Assembly: GCF_001039355.2 (NCBI RefSeq)
Contig: NW_019775478.1
Location: 188,910-252,909, forward strand
DNA from: Lingula anatina
Taxonomy: Eukaryota; Brachiopoda; Lingulata; Lingulida; Lingulidae
Direction of reading: 5' to 3'
Length of the DNA stretch: 64,000 nt
Position numbers and translations under genes: made by a program
Notes under the pieces: generated by a model
What the model was told of the DNA's origin: nothing
Database searches by the model: none
Seen by the model: the letters and a program-made list of their open reading frames with translations, nothing else
Part shown: positions 40,690 through 53,049 of the stretch, piece after piece
Numbering within the stretch: position 1 is the first letter of the stretch
Layout: each line of letters begins with the position of its first letter

Positions 40690-42743
40690 ATAAAAAAACA
40701 AGGCAGCAAAGCTGTCAAATGTACAGACAAAAAACAGAAAAAAAAGATGCAAAATAGGAAATTCTGTCAATTTTGATGCAATAATAAATGCTTATAATAG
40801 CACAGTCAGTCAACACTGATTTTTAATCATGCACAACAGGTAACATGGAGCAGATCCAGAGATATTTTCTGACAGTATTCCAAAGTATCTTTGTTGATCC
40901 ATCCTCCATTTTTATGGTCTTCCAACAGAAACCTGTTAATATAAACTTTAAAATCTGACTGTCTTCCAGGAGACCCAGAAGATGGTCTCAATCCACCCCT
41001 TCAATAAGAATACAGTTTCAGGACCATGAGAGTTAAAATTCACATGATGAAAGTCCCAATATATGAAAAACGATGACAGTGCATAAAATAATATTACAGC
41101 GTGTTTAAAGACATAAATACCAATACAACTGCTTATGTGGAAATACTGAAAATGTGCAGAGCCTCAGGTGGATGGGAGTTAAAAATCACATCTTAAAAAT
41201 GCCAGTGTTGGAGAAAAAATTAAAATGAAAACAACAAAAATATAATTCCTATGAAGCTGCTATTCACTGCTTCCTTATTATGGACACTATGTTATCTAGC
41301 ACAGAGCTTAACCTTTGGGAGTTTACAGGGAAATATCACCAAGTGTGCTTTATGAAATTTCATTTAATGGCCACTTAATTAGGTAAATGAGTTTACAGCA
41401 CTTAAATTAGCCTAGTGAATACCCAAGGGGAATTTACAGACTGACCACACAATTTGTCTATCAAAGGTCTTCAGGCCCATAAGTCACACCTTAAGAAAAG
41501 CAGAAAACAATAATGCACAAAAAAAACAGGAGACTGCCAATTCTGATGCAATAATACATTATGTTTAACTGCACAGTCAACATCAAATTTTAATTATGCA
41601 CAACAGGTAACACTGATGAAAGTAAAAGCATAAGGCTCCAGGCCCATCAGAGTTAAAGTTTACAATTAAAAAGTGCCAGAATGAGTAAAATGAAAATTTC
41701 ACAAAAAAATTCATAAATTTAATAAAAATGATAATCCAATAGAGCTGTTCTCTAATATATATGTATGTCAATCCTAAGAATCATTCTTATAAGAATAGTT
41801 AAAAAAAATAGAAAGTAACACTTTACTTTACATAATATTAATGGTGGCAGAGCACAAAGTAGGTTTTTTGTCAATTTTGATGCAACATTACATAATGATT
41901 AACTAATTAAATACCACCAATTTTAAAATATCTACTATTAAAAACATGGACATTAAGAAAACTGATTACCACTGGACTTCATGCCCAAGGGAGCTCTAAG
42001 TCCCATATTGAAAATTGCAACATGTGAAAGATAAAAATTTTCACAAAAATCCTGTATTACTTCCAAACAATTAACTAATGAGACAATTTTTCAACTGAAG
42101 CTGTAATTCAGTCCTATGTTTCTTTCCTGTAAGTGTGAGAAGAGCAAGTGACATGGTTTTCCTTTCACCACCATACGGAGGCAGTGCCCAGAATAGGGTT
42201 TTGTTAAATTTTGATGCAATATTACACAATGCTTAACAGCATAATAACCATAATTTTTTTAAATAATAAAATAAAAGTATCATGGATATTCAGAAAATGT
42301 GACTAGCCCAGAGAGTTCAGAGTCATACTTTGGAAATCCCAAAATGTAAACAAGAGAAAACTGTATTGAAAGAGTTTATTTCCATTTTCAACACCTTTTT
42401 TACATAAAGCAAAGTAATTAATTTACTGTCATTTTTATATGATCAATAAAAAAATATGTTCTCAAAGCAAAAATATCAATAGAAGAATTATAAATTTCCA
42501 ACTTGCTCCATTCTGAGATTCTGAACATAGTGAATGGTTGAATCTGACAAACTGTAAAGATATGTTTTTTTCCCCATTTTTGACACTTATTACACAATAC
42601 ACAATATCAAGTTTACCATCATTTTTATATAATCAACTAACAATGTTGTTAAGATGCAGTAAATGTCAAAAGAACAACTTAACATATCTAATTAGTTCAA
42701 AAATGAGACTGTTAACATGCCTGAGAATTAAATTTGAGGAAAA
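40690..42743 (-). repeat. Tandem-repeat block, inverted relative of 1728-2820
   Basis: The phrase CAATTTTGATGCAATA-TA is found at about 40764, 41536, 41875 and 42215, giving a unit near 340 bp in the better part, each followed by a CATGGACATT/CAGAAAA segment and a CCCA-GAG-TC-AGTC motif. The block is homologous in reverse to the first 3 kb of the window. It ends right at the single N at 42744. No coding content. Confidence 0.6.
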
Positions 42744-42821
42744 NAGGTCTACACCAATCACTGGGCACTGTCCCCTAAGTGTGTATTGGACGTCGCGTCA
42801 AATATCAATATCACTTAATTA

Positions 42822-43045
42822 AGCCCCCTTTACACTGGAAGGGACCTTCGTGCGCCCCGCAGTACGGCCCCGTTTGAGAGTAAAAAATAATAATACTTTA
42901 AGTGCCGATAACTGGCCGATCATTTAGCATTCATTTTGCAACCAAAACGATGCATGTGGCTCCTTTCTACGACCACAACGATACCAGTTTCGTGGTCGGA
43001 CAAAGAATGCAGAAAGAACGCCGTCCAGTGTAAAGCTGCCACACG
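42822..43045. mobile_element. TTAA-associated MITE, copy 1
   Basis: Begins TTAA-GCCCCCTTTACACTGG, contains ACGGCCCCGTTTGAGAG and TTTCTACGACCA, and ends AGAACGCCGTCCAGTGTAAAG. Homologous along its whole length to 47935-48153. Confidence 0.7.
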
Positions 43046-45140
43046 AGCTGCTTTAATTCATCCCCTTGAGTTAACTCAACTTGAGCTAGTCCAAGCGGAA
43101 AAACTGGGGCAGGTTAGATCCAACTTTATTGTGCCACTGACCGCTGGTCAGACCGTCCAGTGACCCTTCGACCGACCCTCCGAGCCTTTGCTCCGTGAGC
43201 GTTCGTACATTCTTTATTGTGCTTCCCAATTGAATTCATAATGTTATCTTTTTCTTACTCCAAATATTTCACAAGTCCATTTTCACATTCTTGAAATGCA
43301 TTGAAAATGAACCTACAGGCAAATTATGTAAGCACTTGAAAAAACTGCCAGAAATCGACTGGACCAGGAGGTCTCTCGTACCTGTATATTTCAAAGCGGG
43401 AGTTCTTAGCTGTTTGAAGTGGCTATTTATATATCAAAGTATAGTTTTATCTGGTACTCGTTATGATGCATTTATTCTTCTTATTTGTGTTAGCACTTGC
43501 ATAGTCATATTCATATATGTAAGTTTAATGCAAAACTTATTCCTTTTAAAACTGCGATAATGACATTACACAAAGGTGATTGTTGTCTCTTTAAACACCC
43601 GACTCATGCAATATTTTACTGTGAACCGACAATCGGCCGATAAACGCTCCGTAGCCTGGGCGGCATCTATATACCTTCATCAAGGTATTTTTTCATTCTA
43701 CCAACTTAGTGCACTGAGGCGATACTGCATTCACACTTCAATAGTGCTCCAACCTGTCACAGGATGGGGACATCCCATTCTCATACCCACCCCAAGCCTG
43801 CACCCCGAGCTTCAGAGATGATTTTAAAAAACCTCTACACTGTAGCATACCCTTGCCGTTTCAAGTAACTTGTTTGCTTGTAAACTGTAGTGGCTTGCTT
43901 TAAGTTCTTTTAAGCTCAGAGTGCCAGCTAGCCACTTTAGGCGTCTCCGCCGCGCTCTCTTTCATAGTAAGCACAATGACTCTTTAACCGTGTGGCTTGT
44001 CCTCAAACATACTGCAGTGACTGATGCAGAACCAAATGCAGTTTGAGCTTGAAATCCAATCTGATTAGATTTTATTTTAAGGGGAGGGGGGGGGGGGGGC
44101 TTTTTCATTATAGCCTACACACATTAATTCTTTTAAGGTGTGACTTTGAACTCCCATGTGTCTCGAGCCCTGTGCTGGGTATATTATCTGAATATTAACA
44201 GTAACAGTAATGCCTAAATAAAAATTGATGCTGTTAATGCCAGTAAGCGTTATATACTATTAAATCGAAATTGACAAAACCCTTATTTTGTGCACTGTCA
44301 TCGTAAAAAAACATGGAAGGAAAACTGTCTTACTTCTCGTTTCCAAACTTAAATTAAGAATGGTTCTTAGGGCTGAAATAAAGCTCGAGTTGGAATACCA
44401 GCCTGATTCGATTCATTTTTTAATAAAGTTATTCAGCTGTGTGATTTTTTTCATTTCTCACAACATTATTAAGGTGTGACTCTGATCTCCCTTTGGCTTG
44501 GTCCTCACCTAGGAATGAAACTCTTGCGTAAGTATTCAGAATTCGAGTTCGCACCGAGTGCCGAGTGAAGTCGAATGAAGCGCATCGGTGGCTTCGTCGG
44601 CCTCCGGGGCCAATGAGAACTGTGTCAGTGTCCGGAGTTTTTACACCGTGACCGGGTCAATCCCCACCAAATCGCCGACCTGGCCTCGCTAACCAACTGC
44701 ATCGCATATCATTCGGCTAACCGTATCTGAAATTTACGTGTACCATAGGAGTTCAGCAGACTGTAGCATGCACAATATTATGAGTCTTCACAACTTCAGA
44801 AACAATAACAGCGACAATAACAACAACAACAACAATAAGAACGTAAAGTTAAAACAACTTTGAATTTATTTATCAAGTGGGTTCGGGTCAAAGACAGAAA
44901 GTTACCAAGTGCATACCCTCTACTAGGGCGACAGAGTTTTCACAAGATATTCGCAGATATGTCTTTAGATAAATAGACAGTCATTTGATTCTCTGGCTTT
45001 TTGAATATTTGCCTATAATTTCTGCCACCCTGCTAGGGGGTACCAAGTGCAACTATAATCGCATCAATAGTCAGCTGGTACGATAACTGAATTTTGTTTT
45101 AGATAAAAATGGAAAGCGTTCTCATCAAACAATGTGTTAG
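43046..45140. other. Non-coding stretch
   Basis: A G run at 44088-44099 and AACAAC repeats near 44820. Small frames (43291-43560 and others) have no recognisable domains. Confidence 0.5.
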
Positions 45141-45354
45141 GGCGTATTCCCAGAGCTTTTAGATCGATCTATCCCCGCGGGGAGTCTCACTAGATTACTG
45201 TCAGATAATCCGGCTTAAATGTTCGTTCCGCCTACTACAAGCTGTAAGGGGGTAATTAACTTCCGTGCCCGCTCGGCTGACAGCTATTTAGCGTGAACCC
45301 CCAGGGAGTTAGGTCGATCTAGTTTGGACCGATCTAATCTCTGGGAATGGGGTC
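45141..45354. mobile_element. AGATCGATCT MITE, copy 2
   Basis: Same block order as 18453-18677 (GGGGAGTCTCACTAGAT, GTAAGGGGGTAATTAACTT, GCGTGAACCCCCAGGGAG), ends ATTCCCAGAG and CTCTGGGAAT. Confidence 0.8.
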
Positions 45355-45470
45355 TTACTCTCGCTGAATGCAATCAGTTTAACAGGTTAATATCACTCCT
45401 GCCGTTGAGCAGAATGCAGAAAAGCCGGTGGTTATACAAGTATGCTGGAAACAAGAGTAGGCGTGTAAGA

Positions 45471-45722
45471 GTGGGTTCCCATACTTAGATCGGTCCATCT
45501 GGATCGACCTAACTCCCTGGGAAGTCTCACTAAATTGCTATCAAATAAAAAAAAACGGCTTAAATGTCTGTCACGCCTACCGAATCACCTAGGGGGTAAA
45601 GATAATTACCCCCTACCAGCTTTACTAGGCGTGACAGACATTTAAGCCGGTCGAGTTGACAGCAATTAAGTGAGACTCCCCAGGGAGATAAATCGATCCA
45701 AATATCTGTGGGAATGGTCTCT
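45471..45722. mobile_element. AGATCGATCT MITE, copy 3 (palindromic)
   Basis: A family member that is nearly a full inverted repeat: GGCTTAAATGTCTGTCACGCC on the left and GGCGTGACAGACATTTAAGCC on the right around GGGGGTAAAGATAATTACCCCC. Terminal GGTTCCCATA and TGTGGGAATGG. Another partial relative may lie at 45760-45815. Confidence 0.8.
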
Positions 45723-47934
45723 AAATCTGTTTAACTGGTTGCATAGCGATCGAGAGTCACCGCAGAGTTGGATCGATCTGCATAGACCGATGTTTTCAAT
45801 GGGAATGAGCCCTATGGGGCTATTAGGTAATGGTGGACTGGTTGATTTCACAATTAAAAGTAATATTCCGTGATAACAGCCTCGGGGCTGGCTGCGACTT
45901 TGTGAACTTTCCAAATACAAAGCAACATGAGGCGTGAACGAAGTAGCGATTAAAAAGATTGTAAATGTTGAATACTTGGCTGACAAAATGGAAGGGAATA
46001 TGTATCAATATTGCAAATGATGCCAGAAAGAAATGCGCAGCGTGTGTAAATAATACCGTATAATGACAGAAAAGCAACACCTGGCGAAATAAAAGTGTAC
46101 GTTATAATAGTCGGTGTCACCATAACACTGATAGTCTTATTCGCCACACACTACATACTAAAGGTGTGTAATTTGATCTTAAGGTAACATCATGTACCCC
46201 ATGTTAACTTCACTTCTGTAAATAATGTATTATGTATTCTTGGTGTGAAGTTGTCTTAATATCAGTTACAAATTTTCTCGAACAGCAGATAAGTAGATCG
46301 AGGATTCTTTTTGTTCCGTTTTATGGTCGCTTAAATTTGATTGGGGACTTTGGAGTCATTGGCTATCTGTCATTATTTCATTCAATGCTAATCTATTGTT
46401 TTAATTATTATCATTAAATTAGTTTATTTTATAGAAGGTTTATCCCTCGCTGAAATCATTCACAGTCTTACATCCACTTAAATACTCGACATTTTACGCT
46501 TCTTTACTTCTTTGTGGCCGCTGAAAAATCGGATATAAGACATAATTAAANGTGTGAGTACATTAAATTGGAGAAAATAGACATAGATAGACAAAGCTCT
46601 TTATTTGACTGTCTCAGTAGATATTCAGAAGTTTAAATTTAAGATTGTCCAAAGGCGAGCAGCAGTGCATATAATTCCTAAGGTTCAAAGACCTGATTGT
46701 ATTGGTATGTGTAATTCATTTATCAGTTGTTTGTGATTGTACATAAATTTGTGGAGTTTTGTATTGTTAGAATGTATTATACATGTAAATCCTTATTGGT
46801 AATTACCAAACAGCAGTGAGAATATGATAATCCTATAGTGTAAACACTGCATATTGAACATGACAAACATTGATTTCATTTATATCATAAGTAAAGCCAT
46901 AACATGGTCAATATTCAGGAACTTCTGGGTACAGTGAATAGTTTTCTGATGGAGAAGAAGGTGAATATACATGTAATTGTAGATCTCACTGCCGCACAGA
47001 GGCGCAAATGATTTATGATAATTTTGTTGATTTTATATAAAATATTCAAACACTTATGATAAAGATGTATGTTTTGTTGACAATTTTGTGTCCATCTTAC
47101 AGAATATGTCTATTAAAATGCTCTTTCAGGGTTTTTTGTTTTAAAAGCTTAGGGAATGGATTAACAAGTGTCTCAAATTTGTCAATAAATTTGGTCTTAT
47201 ACATAACCCTTAGACTGTGATGAAATGAGCATGGCTACCCAAGTTATTTATTTTTATTTTATTTATTTTTTGCTTTGTATATTGATTTATCAATTTTCCA
47301 TTGAAACGCTTTTCATACTGGATTCTTGTGTGTGTATGTAGACATGTACACTATTGGTCAAAAATTGTGTCCTAACTCGAGTTCCATGACATGGCATGTG
47401 TTTTTGTTTACATATGATCATCTCACAGCTGTAAACCATTTTAAATATTTTTTAAATTCCATTTACCATACCTAATTTGACGTGCGGTACAGAAAGTACA
47501 AAATGTCGATCTATATTATATACCATTTATTCAAGTTTAGAGCATACGCTCCTCAAATCTGACGTTCCACTGTCATTTCCATTGAGCAAAAAAAGACCAG
47601 CAAAATTAAAAATATGCCACCAGATACACACACGATTAGCTTGAGCATACAATCCTCTGGCTCAGTTCATTTATGAGAACAGTAAATACATCATTACCAA
47701 AATCACGAAGCATGCAATTGGTATAAAGATTGCTGTTGCGCTTTCTTCCAGTCCAAAAGGAGTTTCTTACTTTTCCCTCAGTCGGCGTCAGAATGAGGCA
47801 AAAATGACGCGAAAGATCCTGTGTTTGTGTGAGCGCACGATTGTGTGGAACATCTACGGGGGAGACGAGAGAGAGAGAGGTAACAAGAGACCAGCTCAAT
47901 GCTGAGAGTCCATGTAGTACTACTGTGAGTACAG
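45723..47934. other. Non-coding stretch
   Basis: AT-rich DNA with a single N at 46551. I see no coding sequence or defined element here. Confidence 0.5.
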
Positions 47935-48153
47935 CCCCCTTTACACTGGACGGCGTCCTTTCTGCTTCCGTTAGAACGGCCCCGTTTGAGAGCAAATAAA
48001 ACCATTACTTCTGTGCCGACAACTGATCGATCACTGAGGATTCAATCTGTAGCCAAAGCGATGCTTATGCCTCTTCTCTACGACCATATCGATGCCAGTT
48101 ACATAGTCCACAAAGGACGCAGAAAGGACGCCGTCTAGTGTGAAAGGGGCTTA
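47935..48153. mobile_element. TTAA-associated MITE, copy 2
   Basis: Ends CCCCTTTACACTGGACGGCG and CGCCGTCTAGTGTGAAAGGGGC-TTAA, an imperfect TIR of over 25 bp including GTCCTTTCTGC/GCAGAAAGGAC. TTAA at the right border suggests TTAA-targeting (piggyBac or Kolobok type); the left border here is TACA. Confidence 0.75.
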
Positions 48154-50186
48154 AAAAACGGAATACATTTCAAAATTTTTTAGAGGGCGAGGGGGCATGT
48201 CTCCAGTTTAACTTACAGGCACCAGGACACCGCAGTATATATATCTACCTCACCATGACATGTTGCGGGCCATGTTGACTGTTGACTTCCCGAAAAACGC
48301 GGGATATCCAACATGACAGACAGCAATCAACATCGACAATTTTGATCGTAGTAGTAGTACAATTTTATTATTACATGTACTGTATCAAAGGGATTGAACT
48401 CTCAAGATGAAAGTAAGCCGAGTTAACTGATAACCCTTTTGGTTCTTTCACACAGAGTATGCTTAAAATAGATCAAAATACGTGAATCAAGTGACATGCC
48501 TTGGCTATCTTCATCCCAAATGTGCCCATAAAATGTAAAATGTAGCACAGCTGATCTTACTTAAGCCCCGATTATATAGTGAACCTTTCGATGCACGTAA
48601 ATTACTTGGAGTTACTGTTGCACACATATTGATCCCATTTACATAAATAGAATAAAATGTGAATAGTGTACAGTATAAAGTAAAATTTCGTTTTTAACTG
48701 AAGATGTGAGGTTGTTTGTTATGCTTTTCTGTGCACGTGAAGTGAAAGACTTCACTCGGATTTGGAATCACGTCGGAGCCCTTCGTTGACGAAATGGCGT
48801 CTCAGTATACGCATCTTATAAGTTATAATATAACTAAATTTAGTGATAGCCACGCTATGATCAAGGCACAAACAGTAGGAATTTTACTTTTTAAATTTTA
48901 AATTAAAATTTTACCGCCCAGTTTCACTCACACACATACATAGAACTACTTGGCATTAGTATATACTCAGAGAACTTGGGTGGGCATCGACCCTAAGAAC
49001 CCAAGTCACTCACGCGCCATTGGTCAATTAAGTTATAATTATAAAGTTCATTGATATATCCCACTGTTTTCAGACTAACTTACTTCCAGCTTGTTCCTAC
49101 TTGTACAATATACATATTTTATTTCAGTTATATTTTTGTAGTTTTCTGTGAGGTGAAAATACCCAAGCTATCAGAAGCGATAGAAGTGACCACTATAAGA
49201 TCACATACCTAAGTAAGCATCAATATATATATATATACCCCATTCAACTTTTGGATGTCTTAATTCAATGGGCTTCTCTATGTAAAACATCCTCCGTAAG
49301 TATGGCGCGGTCGCAAAGGGGCAAAATGACTCGATATAATTTTGTGGGAAAAATGACTCGTTTCAGGAAATAAACAGTTCAACTTATGCTTTACTACTAA
49401 ACAATGTGTTATTATTATGTTTAAGTGCCGTAGCACAAGATAATCCTTAAATAATCACAAGTTACCCTACACCGGTCTGATACGAACTGTCCAAGATACA
49501 TATTCATTTCTAAAAAGATGGTATCCTACCTTTAGCTTTCTATAATGCTGTCAGTTCAGCTAAGGGTGGGAGGGGGGGGGGATAAAGTCAGCAGCTGTTA
49601 ACACTAAAAATGTATTCACACTATCGTGTATATCCCGAAAGTAATAATTATAATAATAAAAACTATATTTAAAGAACGTGAAACATGTTGCACATGGCCC
49701 TCAATACAAGCAGTGAACGAAGTTTTTAAACAAACAAATGACAGACGAAAACATTGCTTCCATACTATGTAACTACAGAAGGCAAAAAAATTAAATCAAG
49801 TACATAAAGCTAGCAAACAGATCAATAAATAAAGTAGATAAAAAATAAAGTTGTATGGAAAGCTGTATAGACTTTACCATCTAACCCAATGCAGTACTCA
49901 ACATGACAGTAGTAATATAAATTTTTCCACAAAAAATTTCCACAAATCTCAACGCGTCTTACAGTAAGTAAATTAAATTAATATGAACACTACCAAAAAT
50001 TATATTGAAAATACAAAGAAAGAAATAATCTCATACAGCAACAACACTGGGTTAAAAAATATCAGACAGTAAAAAATATAAAAGATATGCGTCTTTAAAA
50101 AATTGTTTAAAAAAATACGTCTTGTTGTACTTTCATCATCATATCAGAGATACCCATACTAATATTAAAACTTTGAAAAGCCATGC
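48154..50186. other. Non-coding stretch, includes 3' flank of the glycosyltransferase
   Basis: No coding frame of note; a G run at 49571-49580. The last few hundred bases are likely the 3' UTR of the minus-strand gene at 50187-51527. Confidence 0.4.
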
Positions 50187-51527
50187 CTACGTTGGTGTAA
50201 TCAGTGAATACTTTTTATCGACCTGAAGCATTTTATAAATTCGATCACATGCCACGGTGGTATTTTTCTCGCCAAATATGGGGAATCCATGCGATTTGTA
50301 ATACGACAACAATCGGTTCACATCCTGGTAGTGTCTTTCTTGAGCCTTCATACAGCCCGGGTGCCAGGTCCAGTCGGTGAACTCAAAATTAAACAGGTCT
50401 CTTTGAATGACGCTCCTACTGAAAAATCTACAGTGATTCGGGCACATTTCGAAGCCACCGGAATAGCAAATCCCCATCAGAAGAGCTTGAGGGTAGTAAG
50501 TTTCCCTGTCGTACGGTGTTTTCAACAGTTCCTGTTTGGGTACTGTCTGATATTTCCAATGCATTGAAGTTCTAGCGATGGGGGATAGTTCCTCCGTCGT
50601 AAAATTTTCTTTGTAAGTTTTGAGAGGTGCTCTCCCGGGGAGTTCGGTTTTGAAGTCTCCGTTTGGGCGCATTTGGATGCGAAAGATGTATTCCTTGCGA
50701 TGGAGAGTGTATATACACTGACACATTATGCTGAATTGAGAAAAGAGATTGTCGACTGATATTTCTTTAATGATTGCATCGAAAGATTTCTTATGTAACC
50801 GCTCCAAGTAATGGCGACATTCAACAACATGTTTTACTTTTATGATGACAGGAAAGTATGACATGCATTTCATGACTTCTCCAGTCCCGAATAAATTGTA
50901 ATGCTTCATTGTTGTCATTCCCCATTCTTTCGTCAGAAACTGGCCAATGACGCCGACCACGATAGGTTTGCCGTCTCTGAAAAGGTCTTCCGGCGTAACA
51001 ACCGTAACGAACAGAGTGTCTGTATCCACGTAGCCAACGTACTCGGCCTTGGTGTAATTTTCGGGATAAAACATCGACCGCTGCATACGGCTTGGCCCTC
51101 GATGGTTGTATATTTCTGGGTAGGGGTCTTCAAAGAAAACCTTCGGAAAAGGCGGGCTGTCTCTTATCGTTGCTTCCAACGCATGGTCCTCTTTCGATTC
51201 ATTGTCTAAGATAACCATCACACGAATATGACGCGGCCAGAAAAGCATCAAGCTGGGTTTGAAGATCTTCTCGTAAAGATGATGATGTTTGTGGTACATG
51301 CGAAGGAACAGTTCAAGCGTCGGAACAGAGTTCCAGACACCTGGGATATTGGAGTTAGACCCGCTAGCACTAGTACCTGCCGGCGCCCCTTCATCCACGA
51401 CGTGGCTTGGTCCTCCGGAGAGACTTTGGAGCGGGGACGTTGTTTTCTTATGCATTGTTATTAACAATACCATAATGCCCCCTATCGCCACACCGATACA
51501 TAATCTTATTAGTAGCGTACTTCTCAT
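50187..51527 (-). CDS. Intronless type II membrane GT-A-like glycosyltransferase
   Basis: A 446-residue frame from ATG 51527. Residues ~6-25 (LIRLCIGVAIGGIMVLLITM) are one hydrophobic segment after a short basic N-terminus: a type II signal anchor typical of Golgi enzymes. A Ser/Gly/Pro-rich stem follows to ~65. The luminal domain begins NSVPTLELFLRMYHKH; IRVMVILDNES resembles a Rossmann-type strand, and AEYVGYVDTDTLF gives a DTD (DxD) motif at 168-170 for Mn/UDP-sugar binding. A sequon NYT is at 157. Later features are several Cys and YKSHGFPIFGEKN. I do not recognise the named family; similar uncharacterised proteins exist in marine invertebrates (memory only). The single exon may reflect a retrocopy or a naturally intronless family. 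Fragments of this locus flank the element at 51953-54409. Confidence 0.75.
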   Translation of the reverse strand: MRSTLLIRLCIGVAIGGIMVLLITMHKKTTSPLQSLSGGPSHVVDEGAPAGTSASGSNSNIPGVWNSVPTLELFLRMYHKHHHLYEKIFKPSLMLFWPRHIRVMVILDNESKEDHALEATIRDSPPFPKVFFEDPYPEIYNHRGPSRMQRSMFYPENYTKAEYVGYVDTDTLFVTVVTPEDLFRDGKPIVVGVIGQFLTKEWGMTTMKHYNLFGTGEVMKCMSYFPVIIKVKHVVECRHYLERLHKKSFDAIIKEISVDNLFSQFSIMCQCIYTLHRKEYIFRIQMRPNGDFKTELPGRAPLKTYKENFTTEELSPIARTSMHWKYQTVPKQELLKTPYDRETYYPQALLMGICYSGGFEMCPNHCRFFSRSVIQRDLFNFEFTDWTWHPGCMKAQERHYQDVNRLLSYYKSHGFPIFGEKNTTVACDRIYKMLQVDKKYSLITPT

Positions 51528-51917
51528 GACTGTACATGTGGTTTCATTTCAAAACCAGCAGAGCGTTTTTTGTAGCAATACCTGAGTACACCAGTCGAAA
51601 AGTCACTGCAAATTATAAACAGATCGCTAGATGTCCACCTTTCCAAAGAGAATGTTGACACGGCTTACACACTTCGGGGGTCACCTTGACTGGTCGGTGA
51701 ACGGGTGTCGTAAAATCGTCCTATTATTAATAAACCGGGTGCATCAACCTGAAAAAACTATAATAAAATAACTGTCATTCTATTATGCCAAAGCACATTT
51801 TAAAAACACCAAATTCGATAGCAGCATTCAAAACGTAATAATAAAATAATCATTTGGTTATCTTACGACACTCGTTTACTGACAAGTCAAGGTGAGCGTC
51901 AAGGTGACGACCGCAAC

Positions 51918-51953
51918 AACAACAACACTGGGTTAAAAAATATCAGACAGTAA
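51918..51953 (+). repeat. Short copy of glycosyltransferase 3' flank
   Basis: AACAACACTGGGTTAAAAAA and the next bases TATCAGACAGTAAA match 50039-50073 exactly or nearly so. The copy stops where the TIR element begins. Confidence 0.8.
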
Positions 51954-52596
51954 ACCTAAAACACGGAACAGCGGAACAACGGAACAGCGGAACAGACTAT
52001 AATGCGGAACATTGTTACTGTGGAACACACGACGCAGGAACGGAACAGCATAAAAGACGGAACGTTTAATTGTTGTGACTGCTGGCTTGCGGAACCAACA
52101 GTGCGGAACGGCCTTAGAAAACAAACGCTCCAATAACAACCAAAGAAAATTGTGACGTCACAGATAACTTAGACTATTAATAAATTTACAATTACAAGTA
52201 AACAAGAAAATATTTTTACAAAATAAAAATATCAAAATTATAAATATGCGTCAGCTCATTGTTTTATATCAATAAATTCCTGAAATTACATTAGTTTTTA
52301 TTTCAATGGTGATTAATCTTTTATCGTAGCAAATTAAACCCTACCATTGTATAAGTCATAGACGTTTGAGAGTGTATAAAATGGCTAAATTACAGCGAAT
52401 AAGGAAAGGATGATGTGTTTTCTATCTCACCCCACCAATACTCACTACGGCCTTTTATGTTTCTTTTCTCTTTTCAATAAAAATTAGAGATATTTGTTGT
52501 TTGTTTTCCTATTTGCAAACTGTGGAGTCTACGTCATAATCGCTATCACCATAATGCTACAATAGCACTAGCAGCGGCAACGCTTAGAGATGCGCG

Positions 52597-53046
52597 ATGG
52601 CGCAGAGAATGGTTGATACAATATCTGAAAAAAACGCCCCGCTAACAACAGATAAAGTGTGTCGACTATTTAATCACACTGAGAAAGTGGACGTCATTCC
52701 GTTTCGACCAAAAGGAGGACAAACATTTGTTTTCAAAGCCAATTCGGAGGCGGAAAAAGAAGACTGGAGGGCAGACGGCCATAGGTGGACAAACGGCAGT
52801 TCTAAAAAATTACCTAGGAAACAACCATTATACAAAAAATCATACTTTTATGCAAAGGGTGCAGATGGAAAAGCCACCGTCATGCAGTTGTCCACTGAAA
52901 GATGGGTGCGTGCACCTTATGGCAGTGCCCATGAGCATCAATTTGCCATTAGAGAAATCAGGCCTCAAAAACTTATCAACTGTCAGGAAAAACGCAAGAG
53001 GGCCGAAAAGAGCAAAGCCTGGAAGGAAAAAACCTCGGGTGGGTGA
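52597..53046 (+). CDS. Basic protein of the TIR element, possible DNA-binding domain
   Basis: 149 residues from an ATG at 52597, about 640 bases inside the left end. It contains DWRADGHRWTNGSSKKLPRK, then KKSYFYAKGADGKATV and HEHQFAIREI, and ends Lys/Arg-rich. The DGHRW...K..YFYA pattern weakly recalls CG-1-type DNA-binding domains and related uncharacterised invertebrate proteins; this is a guess. It ends TGA 16 bases before the CGGAAC repeats begin. A splice or frameshift could join it to the repeat-coding frame (52727-53338, +1 relative) and then to the Ulp1 frame, giving one protein; not shown by sequence alone. It probably recognises the element ends. Confidence 0.5.
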   Translation: MAQRMVDTISEKNAPLTTDKVCRLFNHTEKVDVIPFRPKGGQTFVFKANSEAEKEDWRADGHRWTNGSSKKLPRKQPLYKKSYFYAKGADGKATVMQLSTERWVRAPYGSAHEHQFAIREIRPQKLINCQEKRKRAEKSKAWKEKTSGG

Positions 53047-53049
53047 TGT

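Noticed and set aside
47636-48005. Minus-strand frames of 75-119 residues
   Set aside because: They run through a TTAA-type MITE that recurs at 42822 with different frames.
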